Positions 19,822-29,256 are shown, numbered from the stretch's first letter. The stretch is 32,760 nt of DNA from JBDHUW01 sp964642385 (GCA_964642385.1 CAZXON010000009.1:1-32760), one strand, 5' to 3'. Notes: generated from the letters alone by a model not told the origin. Numbers and translations: made by a program.

Positions 19822-19901
19822 CCCCGACTTCGTCGGGGTTGCCCGTCCTATCGTTGCACACCTAACCACCCATAGATAGTTCGGGCAATCATCTTCGATG
19901 A
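19822..19901 (-). repeat. Palindromic repeat RB, copy B
   Basis: Read on the minus strand: left hairpin TCAT-CGAAG-ATGA, arms TGCCCGAACTATCTA and ACGATAGGACGGGCA, right hairpin CCCCGA-CGAAG-TCGGGG. The central arms match copy A exactly, while the flanking hairpin stems differ in compensating pairs. It lies in the nusA leader and overlaps the short ORF at 19862. Confidence 0.85.
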
Positions 19902-19933
19902 ACTCTCAAGCAATGAGCCATTTCTAAAAGCAT
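19862..19933 (-). CDS. Possible leader peptide upstream of nusA
   Basis: Encodes 23 aa (MLLEMAHCLRVHRRGLPELS...), preceded at 8 nt by AAAGGAGGT, a perfect Shine-Dalgarno sequence in a window where such sites are otherwise rare. The last two thirds run through repeat RB copy B, and one TGA is read as Gly. A terminator lies just upstream. It could be a translated leader that controls nusA, or the remnant of a gene cut off by the repeat insertion. Confidence 0.35.
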
Positions 19934-19955
19934 GGTATGTTACCTCCTTTCAGAT

Positions 19956-19982
19956 AAAAAAAAGTCCCCCTCGCCGTGGGAC
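19956..19982 (-). terminator. Terminator upstream of nusA (possible attenuator)
   Basis: On the minus strand GTCCC / GGGAC with a 9-nt G-rich loop region and eight T. No gene precedes it on that strand, so it may end a short leader transcript. Confidence 0.65.
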
Positions 19983-20086
19983 AATACAAAGGATATCTAT
20001 TTTTGTTTTGAATACAAGTTGAAGTTTGTTTGAAAAATTGTATAGTGATGAAATCATAGATCATACAAATAATTCTTTACAAAAAT

Positions 20087-20575
20087 ATGCTACAACCAAA
20101 CGTTTCTGCACTATCACCTCAATCGCCCTTCAAAAAGCGAGAATTAAAACCAGCGCACATCAAGTATGGCGGTGCAGTTTTGGCGTTTCTTATGATGATA
20201 GGCGCCATAAGAGTGTTCCTAAACTACGCAACAATTCAGTCTTCTATCGAGCATGTCGTTAAAGAAAGAGAAACGATTTTGCGCCATGAACAATATAGCG
20301 CTTTGCAAGCGTATGTATATTCACTACCAGTATCCAAAACTTTTATAGCGCACGATAATGGAATACTTTTTCCTTGAGAAAAAATTATGCGTGAAATGGA
20401 GAAAAAAGATATTGCAATATTAGGTTCTGGTAGTTCTTGAAACATTACTTGAATGCTTACAGGGGATTTCAGTTCTTGATGAAAAATACTAAATTCAGAT
20501 GATCAAATATTTACTGCGTTACCTGCACGGAAATCATGGGTTGTATATTTTGGCAAAAAATCTTGAGTAGAGTAA
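20087..20575 (+). CDS. Hypothetical single-TM protein
   Basis: Encodes 162 aa of unknown family. A Pro/Lys-rich cytoplasmic start (about 1-27) is followed by one TM helix (about 28-48, YGGAVLAFLMMIGAIRVFL) and a short helical stalk (about 50-70, SSIEHVVKERETILRHEQYS). A small Gly/Ser-rich external domain follows (SGSSGNITGMLTGDFSSGGK). Six TGA codons are read as Gly, most of them in that domain. It is followed within 4 nt by repeat R1 copy 3. Its promoter must lie in 19983-20086, divergent from the nusA leader. Confidence 0.75.
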
Positions 20576-20578
20576 AAT

Positions 20579-20685
20579 ATGGCTCTGAACGAGCCTCTTT
20601 TGTCTGCTTGCAGAAAGAAAAGAGACGAAGTGAAGAGCATAGAATGGATTATAGACACCTTTATATTTTGATTTTCCTATAATCC
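20579..20685 (+). repeat. Interspersed repeat R1, copy 3
   Basis: Long subtype. The first hairpin is GGCTC-TGAAC-GAGCC, where copy 5 has GCCTC-TGAAC-GAGGC, a double compensating change. It begins 4 nt after the stop of the preceding gene and ends CCTATAATCC. Confidence 0.88.
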
Positions 20686-20691
20686 AAAAAC

Positions 20692-20815
20692 ATGCCTCTG
20701 AACAAGTCTCTTTTGTCTGCTTGCAGAAAGAAAAGAGACGAATTATTAATTATTAATAAAAAGGAGTATTAGCCATTTATAATTAACCATTATATTCCGC
20801 TCTCTCTTGTAATTC
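20692..20815 (+). repeat. Interspersed repeat R1, copy 4
   Basis: Starts 7 nt after copy 3, in tandem. Short subtype like copy 2, with the A/T-rich centre AATTATTAATTA and a degenerate TTGTAATTCT end. Confidence 0.78.
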
Positions 20816-20869
20816 TACAAAATTTAACTATATATAAATTATCTTTTATTATTTATACACACATACACA

Positions 20870-21616
20870 ATGACGAACAAAAACAATCTTTGGATAATTA
20901 TTGGTCTTTTGGTTTTAGCAGGGCTTTGAGCTGCATACTTCTTTTTCAAGAAAGATACTGCACCAAAGACACCAGAAACGATAAATAATATTGGGAAAAG
21001 AGTTTATGTAAATTATGTTTGAACTTTTGAAGATTGATCAGTATTTGATACGAGTATTAAAGAAGTTGCACAAGAAAAAGGTCTTTACAAAGAACAGGAT
21101 GATATGGGTGGAAAATATCAACCATTGCAATTTATCGTCGGAGCAGGACAAATGATTCCTTGATTCGATAGAGCAGTGATAGACATGAAGGTTTGAGATA
21201 AAAAGAAGATAACTTTGAAACCAGCAGACGCATATGGAGAGTACAACACAGGGCTTGTGACAACAATGCCAAGATCACAATTCCAAGAAGCGAATATAGT
21301 TCCGAAAGTCGGAGATGAGTATAATTCACCGAATGGAGTATTCACAGTACTTGAGATGACAACCGAAACAGTAACGGTAGATTATAATTCTAAAATGGCT
21401 GGTAAAGTACTAGTTTTTGATATATCACTAGAAAGAATCGACGAACCACAAGCACCAATTAACGAATCAGATAGGACTATTGAAATAGAGGCAACACTTG
21501 ACGACGTAGAATCATCAAATTTAGATAAGGATGGAGTAAATCAACCAGAAAGCAATCCAGATCAGATTGATAACAACGACCCAGCAAGCACTCCACAACC
21601 AACAGGACAAGAATAA
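20870..21616 (+). CDS. Membrane-anchored FKBP-type peptidyl-prolyl isomerase
   Basis: Encodes 248 aa. An N-terminal TM anchor (about residues 7-27) is followed by an FKBP domain (about 42-185): RVYVNYVGTFEDGSVFDTSI, LQFIVGAGQMIPGFDRAVID, MKVGDKKKITLKPADAYGEY. Between AYGEY and the last strand it has a SlyD-like flap (MPRSQFQEANIVPKVGDEY). The last 60 residues are an acidic, Asn/Pro/Gln-rich, probably disordered tail. It should help proline-limited folding outside the membrane. Gly of GTFEDG, of IPGFD and of MKVGD are encoded by TGA, all invariant positions in the family. A terminator follows 20 nt after the stop. Confidence 0.93.
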
Positions 21617-21634
21617 TATTTTTAGATTATAGGA

Positions 21635-21669
21635 AAAGACAGCGATACTCTTGTATCCTGTTTTTTTTT
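21635..21669 (+). terminator. Terminator after the FKBP gene
   Basis: ACAG-c-GATAC / GTATC-CTGT stem with a TCTT loop and one bulge, followed by nine T. Confidence 0.85.
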
Positions 21670-21684
21670 ATGTAATCTTATCGT

Positions 21685-23904
21685 ATGCAACTTTTCAAAA
21701 GAATGATGCTATCCCTCTTTCCAGAGGAAATGATCAATAATCCAGTAAATCCCGCAAGCATGTTTGTCTGATTCATTTCTGCAAAGCAGTATTTTTCTGT
21801 AATCACAAGAAGGATAGTAGAAAACTATAAGTTAAATCTTTTTGATATTTCGTTGGATCCGTTTGAAGTGAAAATAGGATTTGGCGATACACCAACGATC
21901 AAAGTCAAAGATGTGGATTTTTATTATGCGTACGCATCGGCAGCAAACCTAAATGGTTTCAATAATGTAGCACCTGCACAACTTGCGCACTCAATTGCCT
22001 TATTCACAAGCATTTACTGTCAGAACATGAGTGACGAGTATGAAGATCACTATACATTGAATTTTATTTATGCCATCTATTTGCTGACATTCGTTTTTCA
22101 AGCACAAATAAAGCAATTTCCTCACAAAGAACCTAAAAGTTCAAAGGAAATAGAAGATAATTTTACTTGGTTAATTGCACTTTTCTTTTCGTTTTATCAT
22201 TTTTTGTTGGGGCAGTCAGGTAAGGTTTTTGATACGGCGACGATTAGAAAAATTAAACAACAATTCCTAAGAGATCATATAGAAGTCTTTTTTATGCTTA
22301 TGTATTTTTACCAATATGCTGGAAGATCATTGGAAACTTTTTGAGCAAAAGCAGAACAGTTTTTTTGATGGTTATTTTATGATGAATTACATTGAGGAGA
22401 TTTACAAGCACTAGCACAAGATTTTCTTGCTCATGCTGAAACGACAATCAAAACAACAAATTTCAATACAACAGAAAAAAATCTTATATCATTGCTCTTT
22501 CCAGCAGACATCTTGGTTAAATATGTTTTGGATGCGCCAAATATAAGTTCAACTATCCGCCATCTGATTACAAATCTTTTCAATCAAGAAGAAACTCGCA
22601 CTTATATGACTGGATTTTTGGATTCTGATAAAGATTTTTTATCCTTTTTAATCAAAATCACAGATTATACCCACTTCAAAAACACCTATTTTGAAGCATT
22701 AAAAAAATACATAACTCATATGTTTCATAATCAAGAACCATTTTCCATAACACAATCTAAAGATGTCGATGAATGGATTTCTATGATATGAGAATGAGGT
22801 GCAGTAGATATGTCCAAAATTCCAGAACGCATAAAACAAGAGTCAGATACTATGGAAAGACTTATGAATTTTTATGTCACGTATATATGATGATCACGAA
22901 TAGCTAGATGAGATTCACGATATATTAGATGTTGACATCATGAAATTATGCACTTATTGCATTCTCAAATACAACAAAATAATAGATCAGATGGATCAAA
23001 TTTTTACAATTGATTACTCAAAAATTACGGAAAAAATAATTTTTATTATAAATATGCATTTGAAAATATTCGCGCGTGAAAAGAAAAATTTCACCTCCCT
23101 TTTCGTGCAACTTTTAGGGAAGTTTATTCCAACATATGTATCATAAGATTGTTTGAATCAAGTTTCCTTGCTATCTTACTGCAGGATACACTTCCAAAAG
23201 AAATCAAATTGTATATCAAAAATACCAAAATTATCAAAGAATTTGGAAGGCTATTTCAGCAAAAAATAACTCAACGAACACAAAAATCTCATTTTCTTCT
23301 TATCGGAGCGGTATACGGATCATATAATTATTTCTTTCATGCAGTGCGTTTTGATCAATCTCTCAAGAAATTTTTTCTGAAAGACGTAGATTCCCAGATC
23401 AAGGAGAACTTTTATACATTGGATTTTTGGCTTCATCAAGAAATACTAAAAAAACTCAAACCATTTGCACAAGAATTTAAAGATATGTATCCAGATGGAG
23501 GTATAGCGGGTATTTTTGCGTTTCTTCGTGAAACGTTATTGTGATTTTTGATGTATTGTACATATCTAAATTCCTTCTTACCAAATGAAGAAGAGAAAGA
23601 ACAGATAAACGCTTTAAAGATATTTTATATTGTAGATGTGCTTATGCTCAGTGATAAGTTTACACCTATGTTTTTAACTATTATTGAAGATATGCTAATA
23701 ACATATGGTGATATATTAAAAATGCTCTATGAGATAGACGACAATAAAGCATATTTCAAAATTGCCAAAGAAAATTGGAGTGCGTATAGTTACAAAAAGC
23801 CACCTGAGGAAATTTTTGATAAATTTTCAGGCGAAGATATAATATGGTTTAGGTGATTTTTAAAAACGATAACTTATTATTCAAAAAGATTTATACAACC
23901 TTAG
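21685..23904 (+). CDS. Large protein of unknown function (739 aa)
   Basis: One continuous frame of 740 codons when TGA is Gly; the standard code breaks it into at least five pieces. No family recognised. It is rich in Phe, Tyr, Lys and Ile and mostly helical, with no clear signal peptide and no cluster of long TM helices, though segments such as FIYAIYLLTFVFQAQI and WLIALFFSFYHFLLG (residues about 129-180) are very hydrophobic. Residues 418-423 read HHEIMH, which contains an HExxH zinc-protease signature (419-423), inside a stretch of different composition (about 405-490) rich in Arg, Asn and His. The frame is well supported; the function is not. Its own start follows the FKBP terminator by 15 nt. 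Confidence 0.85.
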
Positions 23905-23923
23905 GTATAGTTTGAAAACGTTG

Positions 23924-23990
23924 ATGTTGCCCGTCCTATCTATGTTTTTTTGCTACCCAAAAAATGTGCGGGCATCCCGCCTTCGGCGGG
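23924..23990 (-). repeat. Palindromic repeat RB, copy C
   Basis: Read on the minus strand: left hairpin CCCGC-CGAAG-GCGGG, then a degenerate left arm TGCCCGCAC, a TGGGTAGC spacer element shared with copy D, and right arm ATAGATAGGACGGGCA. The right hairpin is weak. It lies 20 nt after the 739-aa gene. Confidence 0.75.
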
Positions 23991-24300
23991 AGAAAAAATA
24001 ACCATGTTTTCAGAAATATTTTTTGCTTAACATGAGTAGTTAGCATAGAGAGAAACACTAGAAGAGAACTGGCTTATTTGCTGTTATTTATTTGTAAAAT
24101 AAAATCTATTAGTCATCTTGAGAAAATAAGTTTGAAAAATAATAGAAAAATAAAATATTTATGCTATTTTGATGATAAATATTTCAAAAAATTCTGGAAA
24201 AACGTTATTTTTTGTAAAATTCTTTTGAAAAAGCATCTTTTTTGATCAAAACACCGTTTCAGAACCAGCTCAAAAAGCCACATTTCGCAATACATAAAAA
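23991..24300. other. Gene-free A/T-rich stretch
   Basis: 310 nt between repeat RB copy C and repeat R1 copy 5. Both strands were read with TGA as Gly and no convincing frame, RNA or promoter was seen. Confidence 0.6.
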
Positions 24301-24407
24301 ATGCCTCTGAACGAGGCTCAATTTTTTGTTTGCAGAAAGAATAGAGATGAAGTAAGGAGCATAGATAGATTATAGGCTCCATTATAGTTAAATTTTCCTG
24401 TAATCTA
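24301..24407 (+). repeat. Interspersed repeat R1, copy 5
   Basis: Long subtype with first hairpin GCCTC-TGAAC-GAGGC perfect, a diverged core (TTTGCAGAAAGAATAGAG) and a CCTGTAATCT end. Confidence 0.82.
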
Positions 24408-24424
24408 AAAAAAGTCCACTTTTT

Positions 24425-24455
24425 TTGACAAAATACGATTAATCTATAATATAAT
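24425..24455 (+). promoter_or_regulatory. Candidate sigma-70-type promoter
   Basis: TTGACA (24425-24430) and TATAAT (24450-24455), both perfect, with a 19-nt spacer; a second TATAAT at 24445 is too close. It points into the decayed frame that follows. Confidence 0.5.
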
Positions 24456-25029
24456 GATGTCGAAAAGAAATGGATCATTCACAAACAGCTGTCTTTCGAG
24501 TAAAGGCGTGATAGTGAATATAGGTGTACAATATGTTTCGCAAGAAATTTTATTTGTATTTCGATTGTGGATCTGGTTTTTGAAAGTCTCGTACTTTCAA
24601 TTGCAAAGAATACAATACTATGATTATGATTTTTTTAAGTCTAAACCACTTAGAGATCTCATGATGAGGAAACTCTTTCTATTCGTCTTTACTCGAGAGA
24701 TGGTAGCAACTGAGAATAAAAACAGTTCTCGTAACTGACCGCACAAATCTACCTTGTCTAAACAACTTTGTAGGTTCTCCACTTGATATCTCATTGAAGT
24801 TTGCAGGTAAGTTTATTGGTATGAAAGTATCTTTAAACCGATATCTTCTGTTGGATTTTATCCGTATGTGTCACTTGTAGCAATACAAACCATATATGCA
24901 TTGGTATCCTCTTCATTGTGTCTATTCATATCTTGAATGGTTCATGTCATTGTATTCAAGCAATTGAGTATCTATGGCTCGTGCAAACTTGCATTCTATC
25001 TAGTCTTCGCGACTGGTATGTATCGGTAG
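24454..25029 (+). pseudogene. Decayed gene, probably for a membrane protein
   Basis: The frame starting at 24454 runs to TAG 25027 but is cut by TAA at 24808. Its last part (VGFYPYVSLVAIQTIYALVSS and on to KLAFYLVFATGMYR) reads as two TM helices. A second frame from ATG 24533 (MFRKKFYLYFDCGS) has its own protein-like stretch at about 24716-24877 (VLVTDRTNLPCLNN...LDISLKFAGKF) but is cut by TAG at 24704 and 24878. The switching of coding character between frames suggests frameshifts plus nonsense changes in an old gene. The family is not recognised; chance open frames cannot be excluded. Confidence 0.35.
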
Positions 25030-25176
25030 CAATATCGAGTATGTATTTCCCTCAAAAGAATAGAAAAAAATATGCGTAACAAGCATAGAATATGGTATAT
25101 GATATTATATATGTAGATATATGATTAAATATGTCCGTAGCAAACGTATTTTTGTTCTTATTGTTTTCATCTTTCG

Positions 25177-25290
25177 ACTAAAAGAGTCGGATTTATTGGT
25201 TTCATTGGTTAAATTGGTATCGCAAGATATCACTCTAACTACTGAAAGGTATCGCAAGATATATCCCTGTAAGTCTGGCTCTTTTTTAGT
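25177..25290 (+). ncRNA. Candidate structured RNA with two GNRA hairpins
   Basis: ACTAAAAGAGTCGGATTT (25177-25194) pairs with 25271-25290 over 18 bp, with three G-U pairs and a 2-nt bulge. Inside are two hairpins of the same form, GGTATC-GCAA-GATATC (25216-25231) and GGTATC-GCAA-GATATA (25248-25263), both with a GCAA (GNRA) tetraloop. Three ATTGGT units precede them at exact 9-nt spacing (25195, 25204, 25213). GNRA loops exist only on the plus strand, which favours that orientation. The 3' arm contains a run of six U. No known family recognised; it could also act as a 3' structure for the convergent membrane operon. Confidence 0.5.
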
Positions 25291-25321
25291 TATCTAAATT
25301 TTTTTTACGTATAATGTGTTT

Positions 25322-26635
25322 TTAGCTTAGTGTTTTGGGAGAAAATATGCGCATGAAAAAATATGTCATTGTACCAATTATTCCTAGATATAGAAGGATC
25401 ACACCGGTAGAAAAAGATGGTATTTGGAGAACTTGATTAAGGAATAGTGAAACACCAAGAGAAAGTAAGACATTGCTCGCAACATATCCATACAACAAAG
25501 GATATTTTTTAGGATTATTTCGATAAATTGCTTGTCATCATAAAAATATTGCTAATCATTGGTGGATTATGGTCCATCCCATAGTCAAAAATACAGAAGC
25601 GGTCAGATTGTTAAATCAAATATATTGCCATACTGTCCAAAGAAAAATAGCATGTATTGAAGCTCCAATAATGCTTAATCCTTGCGTAGTAGGATATGAA
25701 ACCGTTTGTCGTTGCTTAAGAGAATCATAATATAATCGCACCGCCAAACAAAGCACGAAAAGAGTAACAACTGTTGGTATTGTGTTTGTATGAGAAAACG
25801 CGCTTGCAAAAACCCCTATTAGAAAAATCACTCATCAGCTGACAAGTGGTAAACGCCAACTTGTAGGAAGATTACGAGCTGTTTTATATACGATTTCTTG
25901 AATATCATGTTTCCAAGTATCTTTTGGTTGAATAACAGTTTTTCATGCCAAAATATCTTCAGCATAAACTTTTGCATTTTTTTCAGATGTAATAAATGAT
26001 CTATACTGATATGCGTAAAATCGCACGATTACAGTGTAAAATAAAAGACCAGACGTCCATCAAATAAGTGGTGCTGAAAAGAAATATAATATAGTACTTG
26101 ATAAAAAACTAATAACAAAAAATATACCAGTGCGATAATGCCATTGTGCGGGGAGCGGGACAAAAGGGTTGATAAAAAAACTTCATCACATATACAAAAG
26201 AAAGGTAACAATAGGGAAAAGAAGCCAAGCGATTATTCCATTTTGTAGACCATATTGAATAGGCACAAATCGAATAATAAGAAAAGCTATAAAATAGTAA
26301 CCTATATGAAACATGGTAAACTCATCTTTATATTCTCATAGCAACGTTATCCATATTAAACACACATGGAACCCTAGAACAACAAGTAATGTGGTTAACA
26401 TTCATATACCTATCGTATGCAAAAGAAGAGTTAATCCAATAATAATAGCACACCACAATCCAAACAAAATATGATATTTGGAAAATCATCGCTCTTTTTT
26501 CGTTTTTTCAATGCGACCATCAGTGAATATCAGATACATGCTAACCAACAACGGAATTAGAGCTGCCCATAGCGCCCCTAATTGAAAAAGAAATATAGAT
26601 GTGACAAGAGAAATGATTGCTATACTTCGTATCAT
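25322..26635 (-). CDS. Polytopic membrane protein of unknown function
   Basis: Encodes 437 aa. Around ten to twelve hydrophobic segments are spread from residue 3 to 430, for example IAIISLVTSIFLFQLGALWA, YHILFGLWCAIIIGLTLLL and GVIFLIGVFASAFSH, with a charged cytoplasmic loop at about 215-260 (SEKNAKVYAEDILAGKTVIQ). I do not recognise the family; a transporter or polymer-related membrane protein is possible. At least 15 TGA codons are read as Gly, including adjacent pairs. The start lies 10 nt after the stop of the upstream gene on the same strand, so the two form an operon. A 59-aa plus-strand frame at 25347 is its antisense shadow. Confidence 0.85.
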
Positions 26636-26645
26636 ACATGTGATG

Positions 26646-27785
26646 TTAAAATCAAAACGTAGTATTTATCAAATAACGTGTGAGGAAAAATAATCCGACA
26701 CAAACAGGTCCTAAAAAAAGAAGATTCTTGAGATTAGGTTTTTTGTATTGCATAAGAACTGCAGAAAAAAGACCAATTAATCAAAGATCAATAAATCTAG
26801 GCGTGAAAAACGATCCATTAAAGAAAATTGAATTTATCAATTGCAATAAGGCCAATCGAATCATGGTCATCAGTACAAACAAACCAAAGACCGTGTAGAG
26901 AGTATCTATTATAACAACTATGTTTTTGGTTTTGTTTTTTATGTCTTTTGTGAGAAACTTGTTGTAAAGCCCAACGATTCAAAGAAATCCATAATACAGA
27001 TCTGAACCAGACTTGTGTGCTCATGCCTTAGATACCTTTTGCGATTTCTCAAATTTCTCAGCTTCTGTAAGTACATCTAAATATGTTACTATGGATCATT
27101 GAATAACGCTTACTTCATGTTCTTTTTGATTTTGCAAAAAAACCAACTCCGCTTCTTCCAAAGAATGGTATAGCATTCCAATGGCATCGCGAATCCTAGC
27201 TTCATTTGTTCCTAATTTTACTTTTTTAAGTTCATCTTGCAGATTTTTTATTTTAGTGGATGTGGTTGGAGCGCTATTGGATATTTTAATTAGAATTTCA
27301 TCTGCATCAGCAAGGGCAACAGTCGCAAGTTGTTTTAAAGATATCAATCATTGACCAGAACGCTCAACGAAAAGGTTACTAATTTTTTTGAAGTAATTAA
27401 CGCCTTTATCTGGGTCGACTATTAAACTTTCTTTGTATTCTGATTCCAGTTTTTCTACAACACGTATTACATCTTCATCTGAAATTGGTGATCTAATATT
27501 GTTTATATAATTTATCAAAAATCAGGCTTTACGAAAAAAAGTAAACGCTTCACGAGCTTTTACGTATTGCGTATAGATTGTAAATTGTTCTTTCCCTTCC
27601 AAAAAACGGAAGTATACACTCCCATATGTTTTGGGATCTCAAACAAAAGGAATCAATCCAAAAACAGCAATACTGTGCTTGTTACAAACGGCTCTCACTA
27701 CGGTTTCAGAAGAACCTTCAATAAGAAAACCAATATTGGTTTGGGTCGTTCAAATGCTGATTAATCATTGGGCTTGAAAAAGCAT
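26646..27785 (-). CDS. Hypothetical protein with C-terminal membrane helices
   Basis: Encodes 379 aa of unknown family. Residues 1-125 look like an alpha/beta domain (GSSETVVRAVCNKHSIAVFG). 125-265 is a long charged helical region (EDVIRVVEKLESEYKESL, KIKNLQDELKKVKLGTNEAR). Residues about 300-375 contain three TM helices (NIVVIIDTLYTVFGLFVLM; DLGLIGLFSAVLMQ; NLLFLGPVCVGLFFL). It is first in an operon with the polytopic protein 10 nt downstream, so the two may form a complex, with this one contributing a cytoplasmic or external helical domain. ATG 27785 is the first in frame; the frame is open further upstream without a start. The divergent ATPase gene begins at 27912. Confidence 0.8.
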
Positions 27786-27911
27786 ATTGTGATATAATTG
27801 AATTCAGATCGAAAATCAATATAAAATACAAAGAAATATGGAATAATGTGAAAAACATATTCTTTCTCATTTTATAATCCCTCTTTTTCTTTTTATTTTT
27901 CTTTTCCCATT

Positions 27912-29192
27912 ATGTCTATCTTAGATCAATATTTCCTCGCTGATACTATGTCAGTACACATCAAAGAATGAGTTCCTATGCTCTCAAAGTGATGAAAACC
28001 TTGAGACCGACATGCCAAACTCTGAACGGATGTGCGAACCAAAAATGATGTAACACGTCTCGCTGATAGTTTGCTATGAGAAGCAACCCATGAAAATGGA
28101 ATGTTTTTGGAAATTGACAAACAGTATTCAAAAGTGTTACAATTGGGATTGTATAGAATTGTTATTGTCTATGCGCCACTTGTTGATACCATGGAAATCA
28201 CTGTCGTGAGACCAGTTAAAAAATTATCTTTTGATGATTATGAATTGAGTGAAGATCTCAAAGAACATATCCGTCACAAAGCAAAATGAATTCTTATTTC
28301 AGGTGCGCCAGGGGAGTGAAAAACGACCTTTGCACAAGCGTTAGCAGAGCAGTACGTGTTGGATAATAAAATAGTAAAAACACTTGAGTCGCCTCGTGAT
28401 TTACTTGTGCCGGATGCGGTATCTCAATACTCATTTACGTATGCGTCGCATGACGAAGTTAGAAATATTTTGTTGTTATCAAGACCAGATCATGCGTTGT
28501 ATGATGAGGTTAGAAATGCAGAAGATTTTATCTTGTATGCAGATTTAAGATTAACAGGAATTGGGTTGGTTTGAGTAACCCATGCAACCAAACCAGTAGA
28601 TAGTATTCAAAGATTTATTTGACATGTGGATATGGGAAGTTTACCACAGGTGATAGATACTGTTGTGTTTATTTCCGCTGGAAAGGTGAGCGAAGTGCTT
28701 ACATTGGAACAAGTTGTAAAGGTGCCTGCAGGTATGCTTTCACAAGATTTGGCTCGTCCAGTCCTTCAAGTAAAAGATTTTTTTACGCAAAAACCGATGT
28801 ATGAAATCTATAGTTTCGGTGAACAAATAGTTGTGATGGAAATGGCAAAATTGAAGGTCGCTACTGGCATGACTCCAGTGCAACAATTCGCTTCCAAATA
28901 TCTTACTGGATTACTATTGAAAGAAACAGGTATCAAAGCTACGGTTACAATTCTTTCTGATGGAGAAGCCCAGTTGGCTGTCCCAGAACGTAGTAAGTGA
29001 GCATTAATTTGAAAGTGAGGAGAAAATATTATGAAATTGGAAGAGATGTTCGGTATCAAACTTTCTGTGGTATCTTGAGCTGGTGGATCTGACCAAGATG
29101 AATATAACCCATTTGATGAGGATGAGCACAAACCATCGTATCGTTCTGGTAAAGGTGGAGGAAGACCCCCAAGAAGAAGCACCAGAAGATAA
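27912..29192 (+). CDS. Archaeal-type PilT-family ATPase with KH domain, no PIN domain
   Basis: Encodes 426 aa. Matches the ATPase and KH parts of COG1855, a family best known in archaea, usually about 600 aa with an N-terminal PIN nuclease. Walker A is G131-APGEGKT, preceded by VVRPVKKLSFDDYELSEDLK and followed by KIVKTLESPRDLLVPDAVSQY, NAEDFILYADLRLTGIGLV and THATKPVDSIQRFIGHVDMG, all characteristic. The C-terminal KH domain has the GxxG loop ALIGKGGENIMK. The tail is Arg/Gly-rich (SGKGGGRPPRRSTRR), suggesting RNA binding. The first about 100 residues do not look like a PIN domain. TGA supplies the second Gly of Walker A and several Gly of the KH loop. Divergent from the membrane operon. Confidence 0.88.
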
Positions 29193-29227
29193 GGTTTGTC
29201 CCTGAAACGCACTTTGGCGTGGTTTTA

Positions 29228-29256
29228 TTGGCTTGTTTAAGCCAAATATTTCTTTT
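29228..29256 (+). terminator. Probable terminator after the ATPase gene
   Basis: Perfect 7-bp hairpin TTGGCTT-GTTT-AAGCCAA followed by a T-rich stretch ending in TCTTTTTT. Confidence 0.65.

Noticed and set aside
19940..19951. ACCTCCTTT on the plus strand, identical to the 16S rRNA 3' end
   Set aside because: No other 16S sequence precedes it; it is better explained as a Shine-Dalgarno site on the minus strand.
20579..20815. Tandem R1 copies considered as a CRISPR array
   Set aside because: Only two adjacent units of unequal length with a 6-nt spacer; no repeat-spacer pattern or cas genes.
24164..24478. 104-aa minus-strand ORF
   Set aside because: Most of it is the antisense of repeat R1 copy 5 and A/T-rich filler; no protein-like composition.
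25347..25526. 59-aa plus-strand ORF with a good Shine-Dalgarno-like GGGAG and a TATAAT upstream
   Set aside because: It lies wholly antisense to the 437-aa membrane protein, whose frame stays open and hydrophobic across it.
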